A stretch of 64,000 nt of DNA from Actinoplanes sp. SE50/110 (GCF_900119315.1 NZ_LT827010.1:1316501-1380500), one strand, 5' to 3'; shown: positions 13,643 to 21,976, numbered from the stretch's first letter. The notes: generated from the letters alone by a model not told the origin. Program-made: numbers and translations.

Positions 13643-15526
13643 GTGGACCGTACCGCCAGCGACGGGTCAACACCCGAGTCGTCGCCGTCAGCAGGGGAGT
13701 TGCCGCGGCGGCGGTCCAAGGACCCGGATCGGCTCTATCGGCGGGGGGCGGCGCCCTCCCCGTTCGAGACGTTCCCGGGCTTCGCGACCTCGTCCTCGGC
13801 CACGCCCGGCACCTCGGCGGCCGACGACGCGGCGTCGCCTTCGGAGCCGTCGCTGCCGCCCTCCTTCTCCAGCTCGGCGCCGTCGTCCGGCCGGTCATCG
13901 GCGGGAACCGGGTCCTCGTTGGACTTGGGGCCGTCGCCGGCGTGGGTCGACCCGTCGTCCTCGTCCGGTTTCGCCGACCCGTCCGGGTCCGGCTCGCCGT
14001 TCTCCACGGACTCGTCCGCTTCGTCTGCCCCGGTTCCGCCGTCGTCCTCGTCGGCGGCGCCTTCGTCCTCGGTGGCGGCTTCTTCTTCTTCTTCCTCGTC
14101 GGTGGCGCCTTCGTCCTCGGTGGCGGCTTCTTCCTCGTCGGCGGCGGCTTCGTCCTCGTCGGCGGCGACGAACCGGGTGCGCGAGACGCCCGCGGCACCG
14201 GAATACGGGCCGGCTTCGCCGGCCGGGCCGGGGCGGGCCTCGTTCGGATTCAGCGCCGGGCCGATCAGTGGGAACCGGCCGCTGGGCGGGTCCGGTGACA
14301 CGGCCGACTCGGACGGGACGACGGCCGCGCCGGTTCAGGGCGCGTGGGCCTCCTCCCCGTCCTCCTCCTCGACGGCGTCCTGGCCCGCGGCGGAGCAGAG
14401 CTCCTGGCCCGCGGCGGAGCAGAGCTCCTGGCCCGCGGCGGAGCAGAGCTCCTGGCCCGCGGCGGAGCAGAGCTCCTGGCCCGCGGCGGAGCAGAGCTCC
14501 TGGCCCGCGGCGGTCGACGCCGGCGGCCGGTCGGGGGGTCCGGTGGACCCGGGCGGGCTGCCGATCGTACGCCGCAATGCCGCCGAGACGGATCCGACCT
14601 CGCCGGCGGCAGCGGGATGGGCGGCGCCGGAGGCGGCCGCGACGCGTCCCTCCATTCCGGACAGCAACTTCGGGTCGTGGGAGAGCATGGTCCGGTCGGA
14701 CAATCCGGGCGTGCCGCGGACCCCGTCGCGCTCCGCGGCGGCGGCCGCCGCGCTGCGGCCCCCGCGCCGGCGTTCCCCCGTGGTGACCGCCGGGATGACC
14801 GTGCTCGGTATCGTCGCGGTGCTGATCATCGCGCTGACCGGGGTGGTCTTCTACTCCGGTCCGGATTCCCGGATCACCCGGATCCTGCACCTGAGCGCGG
14901 CCACCACCAGCCCCGGCGGGTCCCGGATGGTGACCGCGCCGCTCGGCGGACGGTCCACGGCGTCCTTCGAGATGCTCGCGGCCAGCGACCGGACCCGGCT
15001 CAGCGTCGCCGACATCGGCGACGACCTCTTCCGGATCAGCACCCCGGACGACTCGCCCCTGCTGCCCAGCCCGCAGGTCGACGGCGACGCGGTACGCCTG
15101 CAGGTGACCCGCTCCGGCGCCGGCGCGGACGGCGAAGTGGATGTCGTGCTGAGCGCCCGGGTCCGCTGGTCACTGCGCTTCTCCGGGTACGCCGCCGAAC
15201 GCGACGTGGACCTCGGGCAGGGTCAGGTGACCGGGATCGAGGTGGTCGGCGGCACCCGGCGAGCCGTGCTCGACCTGTCCGCGGTCTCCGGGACGGTACC
15301 CGTGAAGATCACCGGCGGGGTCGAGGAACTCACCCTGCGCTCCCCGGCCGGCACCCCGATCCGGGTCAAGGTGGGCGGCGGCGCGGCGACCGTCACCGCG
15401 GGCACGCGGACCCTGCGCAACGTCGCGCCCGGGTCCACGCTGACCCCGAAGGACTGGAACGCCGTGGGACGGTATGACGTGAACGCGGTCGCCCCGGTCA
15501 CGCTGCTCAGCGTCGAGGCGGGCTGA
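13643..15526 (+). CDS. Single-pass membrane protein with Ser-rich repeat region and DUF4097-like outer domain
   Basis: The protein has about 627 residues. GTG 13643 follows AAGGAC by 7 bp and is preferred over the TTG at 13574. A long low-complexity cytosolic part (Ser/Pro/Ala/Asp, residues 1-370) contains long runs of Ser and an octapeptide repeat SSWPAAEQ. One membrane helix lies near residue 380-400 (VVTAGMTVLGIVAVLIIALTGVVFYS). The outer C-terminal domain (about 220 residues) is beta-rich with short repeats (VKITGGVEELTLRSPAG) resembling DUF4097 adhesin-like domains. Role unknown; localisation to the cytoplasmic membrane with the beta domain outside is inferred. Confidence 0.8.
   Translation: MDRTASDGSTPESSPSAGELPRRRSKDPDRLYRRGAAPSPFETFPGFATSSSATPGTSAADDAASPSEPSLPPSFSSSAPSSGRSSAGTGSSLDLGPSPAWVDPSSSSGFADPSGSGSPFSTDSSASSAPVPPSSSSAAPSSSVAASSSSSSSVAPSSSVAASSSSAAASSSSAATNRVRETPAAPEYGPASPAGPGRASFGFSAGPISGNRPLGGSGDTADSDGTTAAPVQGAWASSPSSSSTASWPAAEQSSWPAAEQSSWPAAEQSSWPAAEQSSWPAAEQSSWPAAVDAGGRSGGPVDPGGLPIVRRNAAETDPTSPAAAGWAAPEAAATRPSIPDSNFGSWESMVRSDNPGVPRTPSRSAAAAAALRPPRRRSPVVTAGMTVLGIVAVLIIALTGVVFYSGPDSRITRILHLSAATTSPGGSRMVTAPLGGRSTASFEMLAASDRTRLSVADIGDDLFRISTPDDSPLLPSPQVDGDAVRLQVTRSGAGADGEVDVVLSARVRWSLRFSGYAAERDVDLGQGQVTGIEVVGGTRRAVLDLSAVSGTVPVKITGGVEELTLRSPAGTPIRVKVGGGAATVTAGTRTLRNVAPGSTLTPKDWNAVGRYDVNAVAPVTLLSVEAG
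14377..14513 (+). repeat. 24-bp coding tandem repeat (SSWPAAEQ)
   Basis: Five nearly identical copies of a 24-bp unit plus a partial sixth encode the octapeptide SSWPAAEQ in frame. Near-perfect DNA identity suggests recent expansion and a copy number that can vary between strains. Confidence 0.95.
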
Positions 15527-15530
15527 CCGG

Positions 15531-15557
15531 CCGGGCCCCGCACGCGGCAGGGCCCGG
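15531..15557. terminator. Terminator between the membrane-protein gene and serA
   Basis: CCGGGCCC (15531-15538) pairs with GGGCCCGG (15550-15557), with an 11-nt loop, between convergent stop codons. Confidence 0.6.
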
Positions 15558-15568
15558 TCGGAGCGGTA

Positions 15569-16786
15569 TCAGGACAGCACGCGCAGGCGGACCGTCTGCT
15601 CCATGCCGCGCAGCTGCTCCAGCACCTCTTCGCTGTAGCCCTTGCCGATGTCGGTGATCAGGTAGCCGTACTCCCCGCGGGTGCTCAGCAGCTGGCCCTC
15701 GACGTTCACGTTGTGCTCCGCGAGGATCCGGTTGACTTGGGCCAGCACGCCCGGGGTGTTGACGTGCACGTGCACGATCCGGTGCAGGCCGGGCTGCTCG
15801 GGCAGGACCACGCCGGGCAGGTTCACACTCAGCGTGGTGTTGCCCTCGCTGAGGAACTTGGCCAACTTGTTCGCCACGAAGCCGCCGATGTCCGACTGCG
15901 CCTCCTCGGTCGAACCGCCGATGTGCGGGGTGAGGATCACGTTCGGCAGGCCGCGCAGCTCGGAGAGGAACTCGTCACCCCGGCCCTTCGGCTCCTTCGG
16001 GAAGACGTCGACCGCGGCGCCGCCCAGGTGCCCGCTGCGCAGCGCGTCCCGCAGGGCCAGGTGGTCGACCACGATGCCGCGGGACAGGTTCAGGAACAGG
16101 CTGCCCGGGCGCATCTTGGCGAACTGCTCGGCGCCGAAGAAACCGGCGTTGCCCGGGCGGCCGTCGACGTGCAGGGTGACCACGTCGCTGGACTCCAGCA
16201 GCTCGTCCAGACTGGCGCAGCGGTGCGCGTTGCTCAGCGCCAGCTTGTCGGCGGTGTCGTAGAACGAGACCGACATGCCCAGGTTCTCCGCGAGCACGGA
16301 CAGCTGGGTGCCGATGTTGCCGTACCCCACGATGCCGAGCCGGCGGCCGCGGATCTCGTGCGCGCCGTCCGCCGACTTGTCCCAGATGCCGGCGTGCATC
16401 AGCGAGTTCTTCTCGGTGAGCCGGCGGGTCAGCGAGATGATCTCGGCGATCGCCAGCTCCACCACCGAGCGGGTGTTGGAGAACGGGGCGTTGAACACCG
16501 CGACACCGGTCGACGAGGCGGTGGTCAGGTCGATCTGGTCGGTACCGATGCAGAACGCGCCGATCGCGACCAGCTTGTCGGCGGCCTCCAGCACCTTCGC
16601 GGTGACCTTGGTCTTCGAACGGATGCCCAGCAGGTGCACCCCGGAGATGCGCTCGACCAGCTCGGCCTCGTCCAGCGCGTTCGGCACGGACTCGACGGCG
16701 AAGCCGTCCGCCTCGAGCCGGGACACCGCATCGGGGTGGATGCTTTCCAACAGCAGGACTCGAACCTTGGCCTGGTCGATCATCAT
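15569..16786 (-). CDS. serA: D-3-phosphoglycerate dehydrogenase
   Basis: A 405-residue enzyme for the first step of serine synthesis, oxidising 3-phosphoglycerate with NAD. The Rossmann motif is GIVGYGNIG near residue 155. The catalytic Arg is in NLSRG, the Glu in the VDVFPKEP region, and the His in LTPHIGG. A C-terminal ACT domain (about residues 335-405, HRIVHVHVNTPGVLAQVNRIL) would bind serine for feedback control. Length and order match the short E. coli-type SerA, not the long mycobacterial type with an intervening domain. It is monocistronic, and its start MMIDQ could be either Met. Confidence 0.97.
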   Translation of the reverse strand: MMIDQAKVRVLLLESIHPDAVSRLEADGFAVESVPNALDEAELVERISGVHLLGIRSKTKVTAKVLEAADKLVAIGAFCIGTDQIDLTTASSTGVAVFNAPFSNTRSVVELAIAEIISLTRRLTEKNSLMHAGIWDKSADGAHEIRGRRLGIVGYGNIGTQLSVLAENLGMSVSFYDTADKLALSNAHRCASLDELLESSDVVTLHVDGRPGNAGFFGAEQFAKMRPGSLFLNLSRGIVVDHLALRDALRSGHLGGAAVDVFPKEPKGRGDEFLSELRGLPNVILTPHIGGSTEEAQSDIGGFVANKLAKFLSEGNTTLSVNLPGVVLPEQPGLHRIVHVHVNTPGVLAQVNRILAEHNVNVEGQLLSTRGEYGYLITDIGKGYSEEVLEQLRGMEQTVRLRVLS

Positions 16787-17156
16787 CTTCCGTTCCGTGT
16801 TTCGGCCTTGTCGGCCTGGGTTTCGGTCATTTCACCGACCGTCCGGGCCGCCACGCCGAAGCCCAGTTCACAGGGCGTTAAGCGTAGTCCCCCCGGTGGG
16901 GTGCGCCGGGGCGGTGTGGGTCAGGTCCCAACAGCCGGTCGGGTGGTCAGGGGTTTGCGGGGTGCCGCTCCGGGGTCCTCGCAGTCCTCCCTCGTCCCGG
17001 GCCGGCGCTGACTCGTCGCTCGCCGGTCCCCGTGCTTGTGCAACGCGCGATGCGGATCCTGGCAGCGCTTCGGCCGGCACCGAAACGGATTTTCCCGCCG
17101 GGTGGCGGGGCTTTCGCCGGTTGGTGTGCCACCCTCGGCCCGCCCGGGCCACCGCA
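16787..17156. other. Intergenic stretch between serA and a small Arg-rich gene
   Basis: Contains the serA promoter region on the minus strand and the upstream region of the gene at 17193. I found no riboswitch, convincing small gene or hairpin. Confidence 0.5.
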
Positions 17157-17163
17157 CCGGAAA

Positions 17164-17186
17164 CTGTCGTACCCCGCCGGGAGGAT
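17164..17186 (+). promoter_or_regulatory. RecA-independent damage-type promoter motif, imperfect
   Basis: CTGTCGTAC (17164-17172), 8 nt, then GAGGAT where TAnnnT is expected. The upstream 17 bases (17157-17173) are identical to those of the better match at 35717-35733. It lies directly before the ribosome binding site of the gene at 17193. Confidence 0.35.
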
Positions 17187-17192
17187 CCCCCC

Positions 17193-17399
17193 ATGACCAC
17201 CGCACACCGCGCAACGACCGAGTCCCCGGCGCCCGACTGGATGCCCGAGATGCTGGAACGCGCCGCGCGACGGCGGGCCGAGCTGGCCGAGCGGGCCGCC
17301 CGCCGGCAGGCGACGGCGCAGCGCCGCGCCCATGGGCTCGTCGAGCGGCATGCGATCCGGCTGGCCCGGGCGCGTGCCCGGCCACCGGAGGGTCCCTGA
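17193..17399 (+). CDS. Small Arg/Ala-rich helical protein
   Basis: A 68-residue protein. The ATG has GGGAGGA 7 bp upstream. After a polar N-terminus the rest is a basic helix (MLERAARRRAELAERAARRQ...) with a strong charge pattern that could bind nucleic acid or pair with acidic partners. No family recognised. Stand-alone, with a possible DNA-damage-type promoter motif upstream. Confidence 0.65.
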   Translation: MTTAHRATTESPAPDWMPEMLERAARRRAELAERAARRQATAQRRAHGLVERHAIRLARARARPPEGP

Positions 17400-17446
17400 G
17401 ACGCCGGCCCGGGCGGTCCGGCCCCGCCCGGGCGTACCGCCCGGCG

Positions 17447-17581
17447 CTACGGCGCGTTCTCGGTGACCGGTTCGGGCGTCGCCCCCATCAGCTCTCCGGA
17501 GGAGAGCGACAGCGCGTCGCGGTGGCCGGCGCCGTCGCCGGCGACCCCGCCGGCCCGGCCGCCCCTGACCGAGACGCTCAG
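17447..17581 (-). other. In-frame coding-like extension behind an amber codon
   Basis: Directly after the TAG that ends the 42-residue gene below, the same frame stays open for 44 codons to a second TAG at 17447-17449. Forty-two of the 44 codons end in G or C, as real genes here do. It contains no usable start codon except an ATG nine codons... from the distal end (17486-17488). Either the amber codon is read through, or this is a small gene broken by a nonsense change, or the signal is chance. Confidence 0.35.
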
Positions 17582-17710
17582 CTACTGAGTTCCGGTGCCG
17601 GAATGCCGGTGTCCGGCAGCCCGGCACTGGGCCCGTCCGAGTCGATATCCGAGCAGCACACCGGCCGCCAAGGCGACCGCGGCGACGGCGAACAGCAGAG
17701 CGGCGAGCAT
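17582..17710 (-). CDS. 42-residue single-span membrane protein
   Basis: The ATG at 17710 is preceded by GGGAAGAG. Residues 2-22 form one membrane helix (LAALLFAVAAVALAAGVLLGY), followed by a basic, His-containing tail (GHRHSGTGTQ) ending at TAG. Nothing identifies a function; such miniproteins often stabilise membrane complexes. It is divergent from the secreted-protein gene starting at 17796. See the in-frame extension after the stop. Confidence 0.5.
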   Translation of the reverse strand: MLAALLFAVAAVALAAGVLLGYRLGRAQCRAAGHRHSGTGTQ

Positions 17711-17795
17711 TTCTCTTCCCAACTTTTGATCCGTTGTGGGAGCGATCCCGTATCGAAGGCCGAAGTACCTCTTTGCTCGGGGAAGGCGCAGGCCA

Positions 17796-18794
17796 ATGTA
17801 TCGGTCGTCGGAAATCGGCAAGTCGCGGCGCTGGCAGATCGTCGCGGTCACGGGAGTAGCGGTGGTCCTCGCCGGCATCGGCCTCGGGGTCGCGTCCGCC
17901 GCGGAGTCCACGCCCACCGTCAACTGCCCCCAGGTCAAGGTCAACGTCGCCATCCCGGCGCAAGCCCAGAACGAGGTGAAGAGCAACCTGGCCCTGCTGC
18001 AGACACAGATCGACGAGGCCAACAAACGGATCGTCGACACCAAGGGCCAGGGCGGCCCGAACTTCATCCAGAACGCCATCCTCGGCCCGCTGAAGGACAA
18101 GCGTTTCGCCACCATCAGCCGGATCGAGACGGCCATCGGCCGCAACGCGCCGAAACCCAACCTGAACGCGGCCGGCCTGTCCGCCTGCACCCTCAACGGC
18201 GCCGCGGCCCCGGCCGCCACCACCGCCGCGGCCAACCAGGCCCCCGGCAGCAACCTGGGCATCCTCGCCAACAACTGCGACAAGAGCAGGCTGGCCCGGC
18301 ACGACGGTTTCCAGAAGGGCGACCGCTGCGTCACCACCGAGTTCGGTGAGGTCGGCTCGGCGGCCAACAACCCGTCGCTGCTGATCACCCAGGCGCCCCG
18401 CGTGGTCAACCGGAACACCGCCTTCACCCTCAAGGTCAGCACCCGCAACCTGATCCGCGACCGCTTCCTCGCGGCCGGCCAGGGCGGTTACTACGTCGAG
18501 TCCAGCGTGCTGCAGAACGGCATCGTCCGCGGCCACTTCCACACCGCCTGCCGGATGCTCGCCGGCACCAACGTCGCCCCGGCCCCCGACCCGGTGCCGG
18601 CGTTCTTCGTCGCCACCGAGGACAGCAAGGGCGGCCGCACCCCGGACACGGTGACCATCCAGGTCCCGGGCCTGCCGACGGCCGGCACCGCGCAGTGCGC
18701 CTCGTGGGCCGGTGACGGCTCGCACCGCATCCCGATGATGGAGCGGGCCAACCAGACCCCCGCCTTCGACACGGTCCGGATCCAGGTCCGCTGA
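17796..18794 (+). CDS. Secreted protein of unknown function
   Basis: A 332-residue protein. An N-terminal signal sequence or anchor (WQIVAVTGVAVVLAGIGLGVASAAES) is followed by a mature part with a helical segment (LALLQTQIDEANKRIVDTKG) and a C-terminal beta-like domain holding cysteines in pairs (NNCDKSRL, GDRCVTTEFG, ACRML, AQCASWAG), suited to disulfides outside the cell. The ATG at 17796 follows GGAAGG; the earlier frame start at 17736 overlaps the divergent small gene's leader. I do not recognise the family. A good terminator follows. Confidence 0.8.
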   Translation: MYRSSEIGKSRRWQIVAVTGVAVVLAGIGLGVASAAESTPTVNCPQVKVNVAIPAQAQNEVKSNLALLQTQIDEANKRIVDTKGQGGPNFIQNAILGPLKDKRFATISRIETAIGRNAPKPNLNAAGLSACTLNGAAAPAATTAAANQAPGSNLGILANNCDKSRLARHDGFQKGDRCVTTEFGEVGSAANNPSLLITQAPRVVNRNTAFTLKVSTRNLIRDRFLAAGQGGYYVESSVLQNGIVRGHFHTACRMLAGTNVAPAPDPVPAFFVATEDSKGGRTPDTVTIQVPGLPTAGTAQCASWAGDGSHRIPMMERANQTPAFDTVRIQVR

Positions 18795-18801
18795 CCACCC
18801 G

Positions 18802-18827
18802 GGCCGCCAGCCGGCCGGCTGGCGGCC
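18802..18827. terminator. Terminator after the secreted-protein gene
   Basis: GGCCGCCAGCC (18802-18812) pairs perfectly with GGCTGGCGGCC (18817-18827) around a GGCC loop, 8 bp past the stop. Confidence 0.75.
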
Positions 18828-18843
18828 TCCCGGCCGGCTCGCC

Positions 18844-19221
18844 TCAGTCGTCGCTGAGCAGCGAGCTGACCGGAAGGTCGAGGCTCGCGTAGCCGACCGG
18901 AATCCGGTCCCCGGGCCGATACTCGATCCGGGTCCGATAACCCGACGCGGTGGGTCCGGTGTGCTCGAAGATCCGCTCCTGGGTCACCACCCAGTAGACC
19001 GGGTAGCCGGCCGCACCGTACAACCTGGTCTTGACGTTGAGGTCCTGCAGGACGGTTTCGTCGGAGACCTCCACGACGAGCAGCACATCGGCAGATTTCC
19101 ACACCGAAAGCCGGGCCCCGATGGTCGCGATCGGCACCGCGTCGGCTCGTCGGACCCAGCAGTCCGGGTCCGGCATCGAGGTGCCGGTCGGCAGCGTCCA
19201 GGTCGTCAGCTTCGACGAGCG
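18844..19221 (-). pseudogene. Truncated Uma2-family (DUF820) gene remnant
   Basis: The open frame keeps the C-terminal two thirds of a Uma2 restriction-like nuclease: TTWTLPTGTSMPDPDCWVRR, then ADVLLVVEVSDET, LNVKTRLYGAAGYPVYWVV and the terminal strands. Upstream a TGA interrupts the frame at 19222-19224, and no N-terminal part (the usual DGHRYEIIDGSLLV-type segment) is found in any frame. An intact relative is encoded at 55921-56472. The ATG at 19176 could give a 110-residue product but would lack the N-terminal strand of the fold. Confidence 0.75.
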
Positions 19222-19359
19222 TCAGTGCGGCCAGCACGGCGGCGCCTGCGGAGCGCTCGTTATGTGTGGTGCGCAGGAAGAGCTTTCGATCGAGTCTGAG
19301 GCAATCCGGATCCGGAAGATCGAAGAAGACGACTCCCGAGGCGGAAGCATCAACCGGTC

Positions 19360-19644
19360 ATGAGGCTATCTCTCCGTTGGCGCTTAGCGTTCCCGCTGAC
19401 CGTCCTCACCCTGTTGCTGTTCGTGGCGACAGCCGGTGGCCTCTGGCTGTACTGGGAGGTTGACAGCCCGGCCAGGAGGGCGCTCACGGCGTTCATGTGC
19501 CTGATGCTGGGAATCACTGTGGGGATCAGCGTGTCTATTGCCATCGATCGCAGGATCGAGTCGGTTCCCTGGCTGCGGATGGGAGCAATCGTAGTGTTCG
19601 TCGCTTTGACCACTGGAGTTGCGTGGGTCCGCACCATGTTCTGA
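19360..19644 (+). CDS. Small membrane protein, three spans
   Basis: A 94-residue hydrophobic protein with spans at about 8-30 (FPLTVLTLLLFVATAGGLWLYW), 41-60 (ALTAFMCLMLGITVGISVSI) and 73-90 (MGAIVVFVALTTGVAWV). Codon use is less GC-biased than in the surrounding genes, and the ribosome binding site is weak. It lies inside the degraded patch between a Uma2 remnant and an integrase remnant, so it may be a passenger of a former element. Function unknown. Confidence 0.5.
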   Translation: MRLSLRWRLAFPLTVLTLLLFVATAGGLWLYWEVDSPARRALTAFMCLMLGITVGISVSIAIDRRIESVPWLRMGAIVVFVALTTGVAWVRTMF

Positions 19645-19649
19645 AGGAA

Positions 19650-19859
19650 GGGCCTCAGGGTTGCACTGACGTCGGTGAGCCGCTTCCCCAGGCAGCTGTA
19701 GATCTTGTCACGGGTCGCTGCCGCCACGGTGCAGCCGAGGCGCGCGTCCAACTCCGTGGCAGCCAGGAGGTAGCTCTCCACAGTCCGAGAGGGCCGGTTA
19801 CGTGCCCTGAGGGTACGGGCGTAGCTGTCCCATAGCCGTTGACTGTCTCGCCTCATCAC
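19650..19859 (-). pseudogene. Tyrosine integrase remnant (N-terminal core-binding part)
   Basis: Reading leftward from 19859, the peptide LWDSYARTLRARN then TVESYLLAATELDARLG matches the SAM-like N-terminal domain of phage-type tyrosine recombinases. The frame then drifts into unrelated residues and the catalytic R-H-x-x-R-Y domain is missing. It starts 81 bp from the 3' end of tRNA-Arg on the same strand, the classic place for an integrated element. This is most simply the scar of a lost element. Confidence 0.65.
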
Positions 19860-19940
19860 CTAATCCAGTGCTGGATCGGGTCGCGCCCGGATGTGGGGCT
19901 GAGGCTTACATGAACGTTCTTGCTGATAGGGCTTACTGTG

Positions 19941-20013
19941 CGCGCCCGGCAGGATTCGAACCTGCGACCATCGGATTAGAAGTCCGGTGCTCTATCCGCT
20001 GAGCTACGAGCGC
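19941..20013 (-). tRNA. tRNA-Arg (anticodon TCT)
   Basis: A cloverleaf can be drawn: acceptor GCGCTCG pairs with CGGGCGC (one G-T pair). The D arm is AGCTCAGCGGATAGAGC. The anticodon loop CTTCTAA has anticodon TCT. The T arm is CGCAGG-TTCGAATC-CTGCC. The discriminator is G and CCA is not encoded. It reads AGA codons, which are rare here. Confidence 0.95.
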
Positions 20014-20026
20014 TGGCCAGCACATA

Positions 20027-21112
20027 CTAGGCGGTCGTGCCGGACTTGTCGTCCGCCTCGTCGGCGGCCTTTTCGACGGCGGCCTCCGCGGCCTCCAGCA
20101 GGATCGCCCGGCCGCCCTGATCCTCCGGGGCCGGCGGGATCGTGACCTCCGCGGTGCCCGGGGCCGCGAGGAACGCCTCGGACCAGCGGGCCAGCTCGGT
20201 GAAGACCTCGGCGCGGACCTCCTTGCCGGACAGGGTCAAATCGTGCTTACCGCCGTTGAACTGGGCGATCGTCACCCGCGGGCCGAGGCCCGGCGCGAAG
20301 CGGACGATGTGGTCGACGTCCAGAACGGAGTCGGTCACGTGGACGTCGTCGTGCCACTCGCGGCCGCGGTACGTGCGGTCCGAGCAGGCCACCAGGACCG
20401 GCACGTCGATGTCGAGACCGGCCTGCAGGCGCCGCTGGCCACGGCGGATCGCGGCCAGCCAGCCGAACCGGATGGGAAAACCGAGAATCGGCTTCCAGGC
20501 CAGGTCGTACGACCATTCGCCGTGATGGTCCTGATGAATGCTCTGTCCGTAGAGGCCCAGCCCGGCGGTCGGCAGAATCCGGTAAGGGGTGCGCCCGGAG
20601 ATCGCGACGACCAGGGACAACGCCGGCCGGCGCATCACCCAGGGCAGATTGAACTCGAAGAACGGGCTGTTCAGGAACAGGCCGTCGACGAGACCCCGGC
20701 CACGCCGCGTGTGCGCCCACAACGAGGTGATCAGCCCGCCGGTGGAGTGAGCGCTGACCAGCAACTGGTCGTGGCCGTCCTGCTCGCGGATGATCCGGAC
20801 CGCCTCGTCCAGCTCCGGGAAGTAGTCGGTCATGCTCCGCGCGAAGTTCGGCGTCTGGTGCGGCAGCAGGCTACGACCGTACTTCCGCAGGTCGAGGGCG
20901 TAGAAATCCCAGCCGCGCTCGACGAAGAAGTCGGCCAGATGGGTCTGGAAGAAGTAGTCCACGAACCCGTGGACGTGCAGCACCGCCCGGCGGGTCGGTT
21001 GCTCGGCGCGCCGCCGGACGAGAGTGGCCACGACCGGGCCCTCGTCGTCGGCGCCCAGCTCGATGGTGTGCCGCTCATACGGCCGGCCCAGGACGTCGAT
21101 CTCCACCACCAC
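20027..21112 (-). CDS. Alpha/beta hydrolase, monoacylglycerol-lipase-like
   Basis: A 361-residue protein. The oxyanion strand reads VLHVHGFVDYFF. The nucleophile elbow is SAHSTGG, i.e. A-H-S-T-G instead of strict G-x-S-x-G. Acid and His candidates lie in VLVACSDRTY and GGKHDL. It belongs to the Hydrolase_4 (serine aminopeptidase S33) type, which often hydrolyses lipids or esters. No signal peptide; Ala/Glu-rich tail. GTG 21112 is the first of three consecutive GTGs, so the start may shift by one or two codons. It ends 13 bp from the tRNA. Confidence 0.85.
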   Translation of the reverse strand: MVVEIDVLGRPYERHTIELGADDEGPVVATLVRRRAEQPTRRAVLHVHGFVDYFFQTHLADFFVERGWDFYALDLRKYGRSLLPHQTPNFARSMTDYFPELDEAVRIIREQDGHDQLLVSAHSTGGLITSLWAHTRRGRGLVDGLFLNSPFFEFNLPWVMRRPALSLVVAISGRTPYRILPTAGLGLYGQSIHQDHHGEWSYDLAWKPILGFPIRFGWLAAIRRGQRRLQAGLDIDVPVLVACSDRTYRGREWHDDVHVTDSVLDVDHIVRFAPGLGPRVTIAQFNGGKHDLTLSGKEVRAEVFTELARWSEAFLAAPGTAEVTIPPAPEDQGGRAILLEAAEAAVEKAADEADDKSGTTA

Positions 21113-21268
21113 AGGTTACCCATGAGTACGCCGCGGCGCGCCATATCAGATCCACCACGCCGCCGGCTGTTGTCCACACTCCCGCGCCGTCCACAGGCAG
21201 ATCCCCGCCGAGGCGCCGCACCCGCCAGTCTCATCACGTCCGCGGCAATCGACGTCAAGGAGACAACG

Positions 21269-21916
21269 ATGAACGACACCTACACCACCATCGTCGGCAA
21301 CGTGCTGACCGCACCCGAATGGCGCCGCACCAACACCAGCGGCCAGCTCGTGGCCAACTTCCGGGTCGCCGCCACCTCCCGCCGGTACGACCGGGACAAC
21401 AACCGCTGGGTCGACGGCGACACCCTGCGGATCCGGGTCTCCGCGTGGCGGCGCCTCGCCGAAGGGGTGGCCGCCTCCATCCGGGTCGGCGACCCGGTCA
21501 TCGTGTACGGCCGCATCTACACCCGGGACTGGACCGACGACGAGTCCAACCCGCGGGTCGCCTACGAGCTGGAAGCGCTCGCCGTCGGCCTCGACCTGTC
21601 CCGCGGCCGGGCCCGCTTCTACCGCACCCGGGCGCTCGCCGCGCTCGCCGTGGTCGAGGACACCGAGGCCGAGACCATGGTCGGCGGCGAGCCCGCCGAC
21701 CCGGTCACCGACGGGCAGGTCCCGGTCCGCTTCGGCGAAGGCCTTCCCGAGCCGCTGCCCGGCGAGACCGAGCCGGACTTCCTCGAAGTGGTGGCCGGCC
21801 TGACCGACCCCACCGACGAGCCCACCGAGGAGCCCGGCGAGGAGCCGCCGGCCGACCCGGTGACCACCGAGGTCCGTCGCACCCGGCGGGTCAGGCGCGA
21901 GCCGGTCCCCGCCTGA
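21269..21916 (+). CDS. ssb: Single-stranded DNA-binding protein (second-type paralogue)
   Basis: A 215-residue protein. The OB fold spans about residues 1-110: TTIVGNVLTAPEWRRTNTSG, ANFRVAATSRRYDRDNNRWVDGDT, RVSAWRRLAEGVAASIRVGDPVIVYGRIYTR. The tail is acidic (EEPGEEPPADP) and ends RREPVPA, without the DDDIPF tip that recruits partners in canonical SSB. It therefore looks like an SsbB-type paralogue. The ATG at 21269 follows AAGGAG. It is not next to rpsF or rpsR, which also argues against the essential copy. Confidence 0.9.
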   Translation: MNDTYTTIVGNVLTAPEWRRTNTSGQLVANFRVAATSRRYDRDNNRWVDGDTLRIRVSAWRRLAEGVAASIRVGDPVIVYGRIYTRDWTDDESNPRVAYELEALAVGLDLSRGRARFYRTRALAALAVVEDTEAETMVGGEPADPVTDGQVPVRFGEGLPEPLPGETEPDFLEVVAGLTDPTDEPTEEPGEEPPADPVTTEVRRTRRVRREPVPA

Positions 21917-21976
21917 GACCTTCCCGCACCGCCGCCGCCCGCCGGGCCTCCCTGCGTCCGGTGCGGTGTGTGGCGC

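Noticed and set aside
14377..14513. Possible CRISPR or regulatory repeat
   Set aside because: The 24-bp units are in frame inside a coding gene and encode a peptide repeat.
16787..16850. N-terminal extension of serA upstream of 16786
   Set aside because: The upstream ATG at about 16830 is out of frame with serA.
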